From contig JAQBZZ010000011.1 in the NCBI GenBank assembly GCA_027622595.1, positions 1 to 43,088 on the forward strand: a DNA stretch of 43,088 bases. The letters are read 5' to 3'. A program made the position numbers and the translations under genes. Positions 1 through 6,741 of the stretch are shown here, in pieces. Position 1 is the stretch's first letter. Each line of letters starts with the position of its first letter. Source of the stretch: Chloroflexota bacterium (GTDB taxonomy: Bacteria; Chloroflexota; Dehalococcoidia; Lucifugimonadales; UBA2985). The notes under the pieces were generated by a model. The model made no database searches, was not told the DNA's origin, and saw only the letters and a list, made by a program, of their open reading frames with translations.

Positions 1-118
1 CAAGATGGTGGACGCTATCTTGGAAAAGGTCGCTCTTTGTAAAGCCGTTATTGTAACACCACACTAGGTCATGGGTCTGATCTTGCAGTCACCCACGACT
101 TCATCATATGATCATACA

Positions 119-286
119 ATGTTACCAAGACGCTTCAGCCGTTACTTGTTTTGGATCGCTTTTCCCGCGGGGCTGGTCGCTGTTTTTGCCTTCGACTGGT
201 GGGTAGGACTGCTTGTGTTCTGGTCTGTTTCGATTACACCGGGCTTGGTTTATGGCATCTATATGAGATTGAAGCGAAGGCACTAG
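119..286 (+). CDS. Small putative membrane protein
   Basis: I do not recognise this 55-residue product. After a short basic start (MLPRRFSRY) it has two hydrophobic stretches, around residues 8-22 and 25-44, separated by a Phe-Asp-Trp-Trp turn, and it ends in a basic tail (RLKRRH). That charge pattern fits a two-helix inner-membrane hairpin. An upstream in-frame ATG at 71 would add 16 polar residues that look unlike the rest, so I prefer 119. Neither start has a convincing ribosome binding site. It could be a chance open frame. The membrane-like composition is the only support. Confidence 0.35.
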   Translation: MLPRRFSRYLFWIAFPAGLVAVFAFDWWVGLLVFWSVSITPGLVYGIYMRLKRRH

Positions 287-436
287 GCTGTGCCCACACT
301 GCTCCCATTGCAAGATGTCCAATTCCTACGTTGGTCCGAACCATCACACAGTAACTGACACCCATGCAATAACATCTGGAATGAAGGTTGGTGTCCCATG
401 AACCAGCCGCGATCATCTGATGACCAGGAAAGAAGA

Positions 437-664
437 ATGTCTCATTTTGTGGAAGTCTCCTATAACGATGATCAGGACTCCAGAGGCCTGGACCCAACCC
501 TGATCGACCTGGCCAACAAGTACTACGGCAGTCCTTCTAATCGAGGTGCCAGCGATGATAGGCGTAACCTGGAGTTCCTATTCCCTCACTATGAGCAGGC
601 GTCCGCTTTCATGGCCGATATCCAGACGTATTTACCACAGGTAAGCGTTGACCGGGTATCCTGA
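437..664 (+). CDS. Small hypothetical protein
   Basis: Unrecognised soluble, acidic protein of about 75 residues. The ATG at 437 follows an AGGAAAG ribosome binding site at a good distance. The ATG at 398 would add 13 polar residues and has no comparable site. The sequence has a central 'DPTLIDLANKYYG' helix-like segment and a C-terminal 'EFLFPHYEQASAFMADIQTYL' segment that could form two packed helices. It ends in TGA, followed within 20 bases by a promoter for the next gene, so it appears to be its own unit. No cysteine motif, signal peptide or membrane segment is visible. Confidence 0.5.
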   Translation: MSHFVEVSYNDDQDSRGLDPTLIDLANKYYGSPSNRGASDDRRNLEFLFPHYEQASAFMADIQTYLPQVSVDRVS

Positions 665-677
665 AAATAGGCTCGGA

Positions 678-707
678 TTGACCACCTTACAGGGGCCGGC
701 GTATACT
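678..707 (+). promoter_or_regulatory. Sigma-70-type promoter of the GlcG-like gene
   Basis: TTGACC (678-683) and TATACT (702-707) are separated by 18 bases. Each matches the vegetative consensus at five of six positions. The start site would fall near 714, giving a leader of roughly 35 bases before the ATG at 749. Confidence 0.6.
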
Positions 708-748
708 CCCGTCGTCCGAAATATTAGTTGGATGGGAGGATGTAAAAC

Positions 749-1144
749 ATGGCTATCACACTGAGCGAGGCACAGAAGATGCTGGATGCAGCCCTGACCA
801 GCGCCAGCGCCATTGGAGTGAAGGGGAGCATCTGCGTTGTGGACACCCAGGGTATTCCTTTGGCGTTAGCCCGCATGGATGGCGCTCGATTCTTTACCGC
901 GGACGTGGCCCATGGCAAGGCTATGGTCTCCGCTTTCTTCGGCCAGCCCAGCGCTGCCCTTGCAGAGCGAGCGAGCACTCCCTTCTTCTCATCATTCAAC
1001 CAGATGAATGGAGGCCGCCTATTCTTCGTTCAGGGCGCAGTGCCGGTTACCCAGAATGAGGAACTCGTCGGCGCCATTGGAGTCAGTGGTGGCAGCGCCC
1101 AACAGGACGAGGACATAGCCAAAGCGGGTCTCGAAGCCCTCTAA
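749..1144 (+). CDS. GlcG/HbpS-family heme-binding-like protein
   Basis: A 131-residue single-domain protein of the GlcG/HbpS family (formerly DUF336). The family signature is visible: an N-terminal helix 'LSEAQKMLDAALTSA', then 'ICVVDTQGIPLALARMDGA' with the conserved Val-Val-Asp and Arg-Met-Asp-Gly-Ala, then 'AHGKAMVSAFFG', and the Gly-rich 'GAIGVSGGSAQQDEDIAKAGLEAL' at the C-terminus. Length is normal. Members are found near glycolate oxidase genes or as secreted heme-responsive proteins. This one has no signal peptide, so it is probably cytoplasmic. It has a good Shine-Dalgarno (GGGAGG, 9-10 bases before ATG) and its own promoter. The true ligand is unknown for most family members, so function is tentative. 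Confidence 0.85.
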   Translation: MAITLSEAQKMLDAALTSASAIGVKGSICVVDTQGIPLALARMDGARFFTADVAHGKAMVSAFFGQPSAALAERASTPFFSSFNQMNGGRLFFVQGAVPVTQNEELVGAIGVSGGSAQQDEDIAKAGLEAL

Positions 1145-1177
1145 CCCCGACCATATTTTTGCACACGCCGCATAAGA

Positions 1178-1214
1178 TTGAGGGGTTATATGCGTCTAGC
1201 ATATAACCCCTCAA
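1178..1214. terminator. Perfect inverted repeat between convergent genes
   Basis: A 16-bp perfect stem (TTGAGGGGTTATATGC, 1178-1193, with its complement at 1199-1214) and a 5-base loop lie between the stop of the GlcG-like gene and the stop of the CoA-transferase on the other strand. The run of As after it on the plus strand (1213-1217) partly belongs to the stem, and there is no strong T tract on either side. It is probably a bidirectional transcription stop or mRNA-end stabiliser. Confidence 0.55.
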
Positions 1215-1290
1215 AAATCCTTGTTACCATCCCCTGCTTTGGCAACCTAGCCACATTGCAGGAAGCCCACTGGTCTACAAAGAGCCAGCC

Positions 1291-3948
1291 CTATACAATG
1301 CCTCCCTCGGCCAAGACTGCCAACTCAGCCTTGGACAGGCCCAACTCTCCGCACAGAATCTCTTCGTTATGCTCTCCGATGAGAGGCGCACGCCTGGATA
1401 TCTTCCAGGGCGAGCCGTTGAAGATACCGGCGGGCCCTGGGTAACGGAAAGTCTTACCAACCTCCGGATGCTCGACCGAGGTCCAGAACCCACGGTCATC
1501 CAGGTGCGGGTCATCCATCACCTCGTCAGGAGAGCGGACGGCTCCCATATTGAAACCCCGCTTCTGACCACCGTGGTATATCTGGTCTCGCGAAGCGCTA
1601 CCAAGCAGCATCATGAATAGCTCATTGTCGGTGATGACTTCAGGGTCCCGCTCCTTCTCATCGATGAGGTCAACGGGCAGTCCGAGTTCCTCGTACCACC
1701 CACGCAACACCTTTAGCTGATCCCCTGTTATTCTGGTTACTATCTGAGCGCCCACGTTAATGTACTTGCCGTCTCCACACATGTGCTGAGCCGGTTGATT
1801 GGGGACAGCGGCAGCATGGCGACCAGTCTGACGCTTAACCACATTCTTGGCGTATATCCAGGTATTCACATGCATTTCGGTGGTCAGAGCGCAGGACTCA
1901 TGGACGGATACATCGATGTACTGTCCGCGACCGGTTGATGACCGGTACATCAGAGCCGCCTCTATGGCAATGCAGGCGAAGTGGCTTCCAGTGTGCCACG
2001 CCTGTCCCCCGCCGGGTGCGATGGGCGGGGCATCTGGCAGGTCCACATCAGAATAGCCGCAGCACGCCATCTGACCGCCGGCGGCCAGATGCAGCAGGTC
2101 GCTGGACAGATAGTCCTTCCAGGGCCCTGTCTGGCCAAATGGAGTCAGCGAGCACATGGTCAGCCCTGGGTTGTTCTTTTTCAGATCCTCGTAGCCCAAC
2201 CCAAGAGAGGCCATGTACCCGGGCTTGAAGGTCTCAAGGACAACGTCAGCCTTCTCCACCATCCGGCGGAACAACCGACGTCCGTCCTCTGTCTCCAGGT
2301 CAAGGGTAACCCCGCGCTTGGAGGTGTTGTAGTGCCAGAAATACAGGCTCCTCTCACGGTGCGGCATGTCCTGGTAGAAGGGCCCAATTGTTCTGGCCGC
2401 CTCACCGCCGGGCGGCTCTATCTTAATGACATCCGCTCCCATATCGCCCATGAGCTTGCCGGCCCACTGGCCCTTCTCATCGGAAAGTTCCAGCACGCGC
2501 AGGCCATCCAAAGCCCCGCCACCAGGTGCTATAACCGGTGCAGGTGCGGGATTTGGCCCCGCCTTGAGACCCTTCCACTCCACAGGAGAGGGGTCGTCGA
2601 TCATCTCCTGTATGTACGGATAGTGAGTCCTGTCAAAGTCCTTTGGCCAGAATGTCCCGTCCTCGAAGCCTGCCACCAACTCCTCGTGGCTGATGCCCAA
2701 CAGCCCCTCGAAGACGTACTTGTTGTGCTGGGCTACCAGAGGCCCTGTCTGGTGATTGTAAGGAGGTGTCTCCGACATTGTGAAGGGAGCATTTTGCAAT
2801 GGGAATCTGCCCAGGACAGGGTGCTCCATATCTATATACATCTTCCTATCTCGCAACTGGGGATCGTTCTCAACCCGGTCTTCGTTGCTCTGAACGGGCA
2901 TCGAAGGCACTCCAGCCGCCTGACACAACTCCATGATCTCGTACTTGCCAAGGGTCTTGGTCCAAGCCTCTATGCCCTGGTCCAGTTCTTCCTGGTGCTC
3001 CAGACGACCCGCGAGTGTGGCAAACTTCTCGCTGGTGGCCCAAGCAGGTGAGCCCATGACCCCCACCAGCCTCTGCCACTCCTCGTCGGAAAAGCAGACT
3101 ATGGTGCACCAGTCGTTGTACTCACCGGGGCTGGTGCGGTAGGCATTGTGGGGCGCTACGGTCCGTTCACGGTAGTTGTTCACCAGGGGCGTGCCTGGCC
3201 AGTGGGCCCGGTTGCCCGCCGGAAAGCCTTCGCGTATGGCGGAACGACCATTGACCTCTTTGTCCAAGAACACGGCTCCGTTGAGAGGGACTCCGGTTAT
3301 CCATTGGGACTGGTCTACGTGCTGACCCTGACCGGTCATGTTGCGGTGGTACAGGGCGCTGAGAGCGTAAATAGCCCCGAAATAACCGCCTGTGTCGTCC
3401 ATGTAGGACCAGCCCCAGCCTGCTGGCGGCTGGCCTGGAAGCCCCGACGTGTAGGTCAGACCTGACAAGGCCTGAGCGATGGGGCCCATAGTTTGATAAT
3501 CTTTGTCGCGCCCGGTGTGCCCGAAGCCTGACATGGACAGATAGATGATGTCCGGGCGGAGTTTCTTCATCTCCTCGTAGCCGAGACCCCACTTCTCCAA
3601 TACACCGGAGGCGAAGTTCTCAATTACTATGTCCGAGACAGCCACCAGGCGCTTGATGAGATCGAAGCCTCGTTCCGTCCTAGTGTTGAGGGTTATGCTT
3701 AGCTTGTTGGCATTGTTATCGCTAAAATGGCCGGATGTGTTAAGCGTTGGCTCAAAACCCGGCACGGGCTGCCCTCCGATGCCCCGGGTGTTGGGGCTCT
3801 GTGGCCACTCGACCTTTACGACCTCGGCACCCAACGCTCCGAGCCAGCGGTTGCACCAGGGACCTGCTCGGACCCAGGTAAAATCCAGGACTCGAATGCC
3901 CTCCAAGGCTCTCGGTGTAGTTGATACTCTCGTTTCGGTCTGTACCAT
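1291..3948 (-). CDS. Tandem CaiB/BaiF-type (family III) CoA-transferase
   Basis: An 885-residue protein made of two family III CoA-transferase domains, roughly residues 12-440 and 480-885. Both open with the family's 'LxGxRVLxL/F...GA(E/D)V(V/I)K(V/I)E' signature. Family III enzymes move CoA between carboxylic acids through an aspartyl-CoA intermediate. In the first domain the catalytic Asp is most likely Asp184, in 'YMDDTGGYFGA'. At the same place the second domain reads 'AWHTGSHFACI', so the nucleophile is missing and that half is probably structural. The start at 3948 is chosen because AGGAGG lies just upstream. A longer frame to 3966 would run through that site. The substrate is unknown. 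It stands alone, with no acyl-CoA dehydrogenase or hydratase beside it. Confidence 0.88.
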   Translation of the reverse strand: MVQTETRVSTTPRALEGIRVLDFTWVRAGPWCNRWLGALGAEVVKVEWPQSPNTRGIGGQPVPGFEPTLNTSGHFSDNNANKLSITLNTRTERGFDLIKRLVAVSDIVIENFASGVLEKWGLGYEEMKKLRPDIIYLSMSGFGHTGRDKDYQTMGPIAQALSGLTYTSGLPGQPPAGWGWSYMDDTGGYFGAIYALSALYHRNMTGQGQHVDQSQWITGVPLNGAVFLDKEVNGRSAIREGFPAGNRAHWPGTPLVNNYRERTVAPHNAYRTSPGEYNDWCTIVCFSDEEWQRLVGVMGSPAWATSEKFATLAGRLEHQEELDQGIEAWTKTLGKYEIMELCQAAGVPSMPVQSNEDRVENDPQLRDRKMYIDMEHPVLGRFPLQNAPFTMSETPPYNHQTGPLVAQHNKYVFEGLLGISHEELVAGFEDGTFWPKDFDRTHYPYIQEMIDDPSPVEWKGLKAGPNPAPAPVIAPGGGALDGLRVLELSDEKGQWAGKLMGDMGADVIKIEPPGGEAARTIGPFYQDMPHRERSLYFWHYNTSKRGVTLDLETEDGRRLFRRMVEKADVVLETFKPGYMASLGLGYEDLKKNNPGLTMCSLTPFGQTGPWKDYLSSDLLHLAAGGQMACCGYSDVDLPDAPPIAPGGGQAWHTGSHFACIAIEAALMYRSSTGRGQYIDVSVHESCALTTEMHVNTWIYAKNVVKRQTGRHAAAVPNQPAQHMCGDGKYINVGAQIVTRITGDQLKVLRGWYEELGLPVDLIDEKERDPEVITDNELFMMLLGSASRDQIYHGGQKRGFNMGAVRSPDEVMDDPHLDDRGFWTSVEHPEVGKTFRYPGPAGIFNGSPWKISRRAPLIGEHNEEILCGELGLSKAELAVLAEGGIV

Positions 3949-4116
3949 TGCTTTACCTCCTGCCAAAATGCCCTACGGCACGATTTCCGCTGCTATCCAA
4001 AGATATTGTTGCTAACCTGTTTACAAGGTGCCCACAAATCAAGCGATTATGCGGACGGTTCCATTTTAACCTAAGAACAAGACCCAGTCGACCCTAAATT
4101 TCCGATTAATGAACGG

Positions 4117-4674
4117 CTAGCTGAAGTCTGACAGCTCGACTATCCTGGCCTTCGATCCCTCCGTCGACAGCTCCAGAATGGCCACCTGACCAAGCCGACG
4201 AACCTGTCTCGGCAGGCTTGGACTGCCGGGGTTCACAAGCAGGACTCCCTGATGTTCTTCCACGACGGCATGGTGAGTGTGACCGAACACTATAATATCG
4301 ACCGCGGCACCAAATACATGGTGCACCGCTTCAGGCAGGCTTTTGGCGGAGGAAAACTCCCTTTGGATGGACCCGGCCATTACCTCGCCACCCATGCCTG
4401 GTATTATGAGATCGTGGACCATGCCTATGGTATAGCCCTCCAACTCGAATACACGCTTTTCAGCAACCCTGGGGTCATCTTTAAAGTGGGCCTGTGAGCC
4501 CAGTTCAACTGCTGTCACGGGCGCTATTTGCTCCAGCCAGTCCAGACACGAAGAGATGTAGATGTCCCCCGCATGGAGGATGAGATCCACTCCTTCAAAG
4601 GCCTGAACTACTTCCCGCGGGGGCTCCTTGCCAGTCCCAGGGGTATGAGTGTCCGAGATCACACCGATTTTCAT
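4117..4674 (-). CDS. YfcE/MJ0936-like metallophosphoesterase
   Basis: A 185-residue calcineurin-fold phosphoesterase, normal length for YfcE/MJ0936 proteins, which hydrolyse phosphodiesters with two metal ions. Visible motifs are 'GVISDTH' (Asp8, His10), 'LHAGD' (Asp37) and 'FGHTHHAVVEE' near residues 130-140, followed by the usual 'NPGSPSLPR'. Two metal-site motifs are altered. Where relatives have Gly-Asn-(Cys/Asn)-Asp, this one has 'VELGSQAHFKD', and where they have Thr-His-Gly-His, it has 'MVHDLI'. It may bind metals differently or have reduced activity. It is divergently oriented to the CBS gene. Confidence 0.8.
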   Translation of the reverse strand: MKIGVISDTHTPGTGKEPPREVVQAFEGVDLILHAGDIYISSCLDWLEQIAPVTAVELGSQAHFKDDPRVAEKRVFELEGYTIGMVHDLIIPGMGGEVMAGSIQREFSSAKSLPEAVHHVFGAAVDIIVFGHTHHAVVEEHQGVLLVNPGSPSLPRQVRRLGQVAILELSTEGSKARIVELSDFS

Positions 4675-4748
4675 GTTTAAAGACCACCTCAGTTATAATT
4701 GAGTCTGACATGCACCATGAGACCAGCCCGTCTTGAAAAGCAGGGTCT

Positions 4749-4779
4749 GTTCGGAGCATTGTAATGGCGCGCTCCGAAC
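4749..4779. repeat. 9-bp inverted repeat in divergent intergenic region
   Basis: GTTCGGAGC (4749-4757) and GCTCCGAAC (4771-4779) form a perfect 9-bp inverted repeat with a 13-base spacer. It lies in the 281-base gap between the divergent phosphoesterase and CBS genes. It could be an operator or a hairpin in either leader. I see nothing else structured in this gap. Confidence 0.45.
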
Positions 4780-4955
4780 ACGTCAATTGCCGTTGCCTTT
4801 GGTGGGTAAATTGAAGACACAGATGGGGTGAAAGAGGTAATATTATCAGACTAAGATGAGTGCTTTGGGCAAAAAGCATAGACAATGCCACAGTAAAGCA
4901 GTGGTTGAGAACTGAGGTATGCCCCGACCTGCAAATTTGGGATGGAGACAATCAA

Positions 4956-5411
4956 ATGAACGCACAGGATATAATGACCAGCCCTGTGGTCACGACCACG
5001 GCAGATTCAACAGTTGAGACGGCGGCGAAACTCATGCTGGAGCATGGTACAAGCTGCCTTCCTGTTCTGGACAACAAGGGACAACTGGTGGGCATTCTGA
5101 CCCACACGGACTTCGGCTTCCATCGCAAGTTTCTGCCGATGGCTGGCCACCTGTACACCCTGATGGGCTCCTGGGTCAAACCGGAAACCCTGGAGGAAGT
5201 TGCCAAGGCGGTGAGCAGCAGAAGCGTAAGCGAGGTGATGAGTCATCCGGCAATTACTGTACAGGAAGACACGCCTGTTGCCGAAGTGGCAGACCTGATG
5301 ATTCAGAAGAACATCAGCAGGCTCCCCGTGGTGCGAGGCAAGGCACTGGTAGGCATAGTCACCAGGCACGACTTCGTCAAGCTGATGGCGATGTCTCCAA
5401 CCCAGGACTAG
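4956..5411 (+). CDS. CBS-domain-pair protein
   Basis: A 151-residue protein consisting of two CBS domains in tandem. CBS1 (residues ~1-65) has 'DIMTSPVVTTTADSTVETAAKLMLEHGTSCLPVLDNKGQLVGILTHTDF'. CBS2 (~90-145) has 'VSEVMSHPAITVQEDTPVAEVADLMIQKNISRLPVVRGKALVGIVTRHDF'. Paired CBS domains form Bateman modules that usually bind adenine nucleotides and report energy status to a partner. No partner domain is fused. The ATG at 4956 has a GGAG site about 8 bases upstream. The frame is open upstream to 4860 but that extension shows no CBS character. A dispersed palindromic repeat follows the stop. Confidence 0.88.
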   Translation: MNAQDIMTSPVVTTTADSTVETAAKLMLEHGTSCLPVLDNKGQLVGILTHTDFGFHRKFLPMAGHLYTLMGSWVKPETLEEVAKAVSSRSVSEVMSHPAITVQEDTPVAEVADLMIQKNISRLPVVRGKALVGIVTRHDFVKLMAMSPTQD

Positions 5412-5414
5412 CCC

Positions 5415-5443
5415 GCGCAAGGCGTGCCCTGCACCCACATACC
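5415..5443 (+). repeat. Post-stop palindromic repeat, copy 1
   Basis: The core GGCGTGCCCTGCACCCACAT begins a few bases after the CBS gene's stop codon. It matches copies after the HNH gene (37249-37277) and nth (41568-41594) in the same orientation. The palindromic part is GCAAGGC-gt-GCCCTGC, with one mismatched pair. Confidence 0.6.
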
Positions 5444-5520
5444 GGACGGTACGCTGCGCTGTTAGCCTGCACCTAACCAAGGGATGATGTGGCCTGATGG
5501 CATTTTGAGCGCCCCATATT

Positions 5521-5629
5521 TCATTCCGAGGAGCGGAGCGACGAGGAATCTAGGACTTATGCCCTTAACAGGCATGGTGCGCCTTAGATTCTGAGGTCGT
5601 CTCGACTTGTCGATACTACCTCAGAATGA
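5521..5629. repeat. ~110-bp inverted-repeat (REP/MITE-like) element A
   Basis: The left end reads TCATTCCGAGGAGCGGAGCG and continues to GAATCTA (5521-5552). The right end, from 5585, is its rough inverse and finishes CTCAGAATGA (to 5629). The outer ~11 bases and the inner AGATTC/GAATCT blocks pair best, and the middle has diverged. The architecture is the same as element B at 6560-6656. It contains no open reading frame. Confidence 0.6.
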
Positions 5630-5671
5630 CATGGATATATGTGCGCGTTCTGACAGGATAATCGTGTACCG

Positions 5672-5887
5672 TTATGCAGCGCGGCCACCCCACCTGGCGC
5701 TTCCGGATGAGGCCAGAACCTTCTCAACCTCGTCCGCGACCTGAACGGACATGGAATACTTTAGCACAACCTCCTCCACCTCGCTCAGGTAATAGGCACA
5801 CTGAACGCAGGTCACGTAACGCCCGTACAAATCCTGATTCTCGGAGAGATCACCGTTACAGCGGGGACAACTTTTCAGCCAAACCAT
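5672..5887 (-). CDS. Small zinc-ribbon protein
   Basis: A 71-residue protein with a Cys-Pro-Arg-Cys knuckle at residues ~7-10 ('SCPRCNGDL') and a second Cys-Val-Gln-Cys at ~27-30 ('YVTCVQCAYYL'), a classic single zinc ribbon. A short acidic helix follows ('EVEEVVLKYSMSVQVADEVEKVL'). The ATG at 5887 has an excellent AGGAGG site 7-8 bases upstream, so the longer frame to 5944 is rejected. It lies 37 bases downstream of the receiver gene on the same strand and is probably cotranscribed. It may be an accessory factor of that signalling unit, but no specific function can be assigned. Confidence 0.75.
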   Translation of the reverse strand: MVWLKSCPRCNGDLSENQDLYGRYVTCVQCAYYLSEVEEVVLKYSMSVQVADEVEKVLASSGSARWGGRAA

Positions 5888-5924
5888 GTTATGTCCTCCT
5901 ACTTTTAAAATCTCTTGTATCGGC

Positions 5925-6338
5925 CTAAGCATGGCTTTCTCCACGCTTTGCCGCTATAAGCCCTTCCAGGGTCCCAACCAGCTCCCAGGGATCGAAGGGC
6001 TTGGTCATAAAGTGATTCCCCAATGGCCCATAACGAGTCACAGCTTCATCCTGGTTCAGAGCTGATATCACCACCCATACCGGTAGCCCCCTGGGTTGTT
6101 GAGCGAAATTGCGGAGGTGGCAAAGGACTTTGCCTTCCAAGCCATCCGACAGGCCAAGGTCCAGGACTACTGCGTCCGTGGGCTGCTGGTCCAAAACCCG
6201 GATGGCCTCCATACCTGTAGTTACCTCGGTGACATTGAACCCCGTGGTCCGCAGGGCAATACGGAGCATCCTCCTCACACTCTGGTCATCCTCTATTACA
6301 AGGACATTTGGGGTTACGCCGTAGTTGGAGTTTTCCAT
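5925..6338 (-). CDS. Stand-alone response-regulator receiver protein
   Basis: A 137-residue receiver (CheY-like) domain with no output domain. Its features are the acidic pair in 'VLVIEDDQSVRRML', the phospho-acceptor Asp in 'AVVLDLGLSDG' (residue ~60), and the conserved Lys in 'FMTKPFDPWEL' near the C-terminus. The usual switch Thr/Ser after beta-4 is Ser in 'WVVISALNQDE'. I place the start at 6338, after an AGAGATAAAGAGC leader. A longer frame to 6401 adds residues without receiver character. It lies downstream of the large hybrid kinase on the same strand, across a 403-base gap, and just before the zinc-ribbon gene. It is a plausible second target of the kinase (inference). Confidence 0.85.
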   Translation of the reverse strand: MENSNYGVTPNVLVIEDDQSVRRMLRIALRTTGFNVTEVTTGMEAIRVLDQQPTDAVVLDLGLSDGLEGKVLCHLRNFAQQPRGLPVWVVISALNQDEAVTRYGPLGNHFMTKPFDPWELVGTLEGLIAAKRGESHA

Positions 6339-6559
6339 GTTGCTCTTTATCTCTCGGCAGACGTGAATCCAATGCCGCTGTATCTGCTCCTTACTACTCA
6401 ATGCAGTCTCATGTTACACAGAGGCCATGCAGTCTTCGTGAATATCTACCAGCGTGATGTGAAGAAATCGTGAACGTAGAGGGCAAAGTTCGTGTCTTAG
6501 AGAAAATGCACGGAGCACAAATGCCACTAGTATGTTGCCCCCGAAGTTTGCCGCGAATG

Positions 6560-6656
6560 TCATTGCGAGTCCGCCGCAGGCGGACGTGGCAATCTGGTTG
6601 CGGGGTGCACACCCGTCCCCCAGATTGCTTCGTCGGCTGTTGCCTCCTCGCAATGA
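6560..6656. repeat. ~97-bp inverted-repeat (REP/MITE-like) element B
   Basis: The left arm starts TCATTGCGAGTCCGCC and ends GCAATCTGG (6560-6597). The right arm, from 6620, starts CCAGATTGC and ends CTCGCAATGA (6656). The terminal 10 bases and the inner nine bases (GCAATCTGG/CCAGATTGC) pair perfectly. The right arm read in reverse (TCATTGCGAGGAG...GACGAAGCAATCTGG) closely resembles the left arm of element A. This is the only structure I see in the 403-base gap between the kinase stop and the receiver start. Confidence 0.65.
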
Positions 6657-6741
6657 CGATTTATAGGGTATTGCAAGGACACCAGACTGGTGTCGCAGGG
6701 GGAATACCGCTGGGGAGAAGGGCGCGTGAACTTGAGGGGAG

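Noticed and set aside
1981-3051. Long open frame of 356 codons on the plus strand
   Set aside because: It lies wholly antisense to the CoA-transferase, has no family features, and its composition matches a shadow of a G+C-rich gene.
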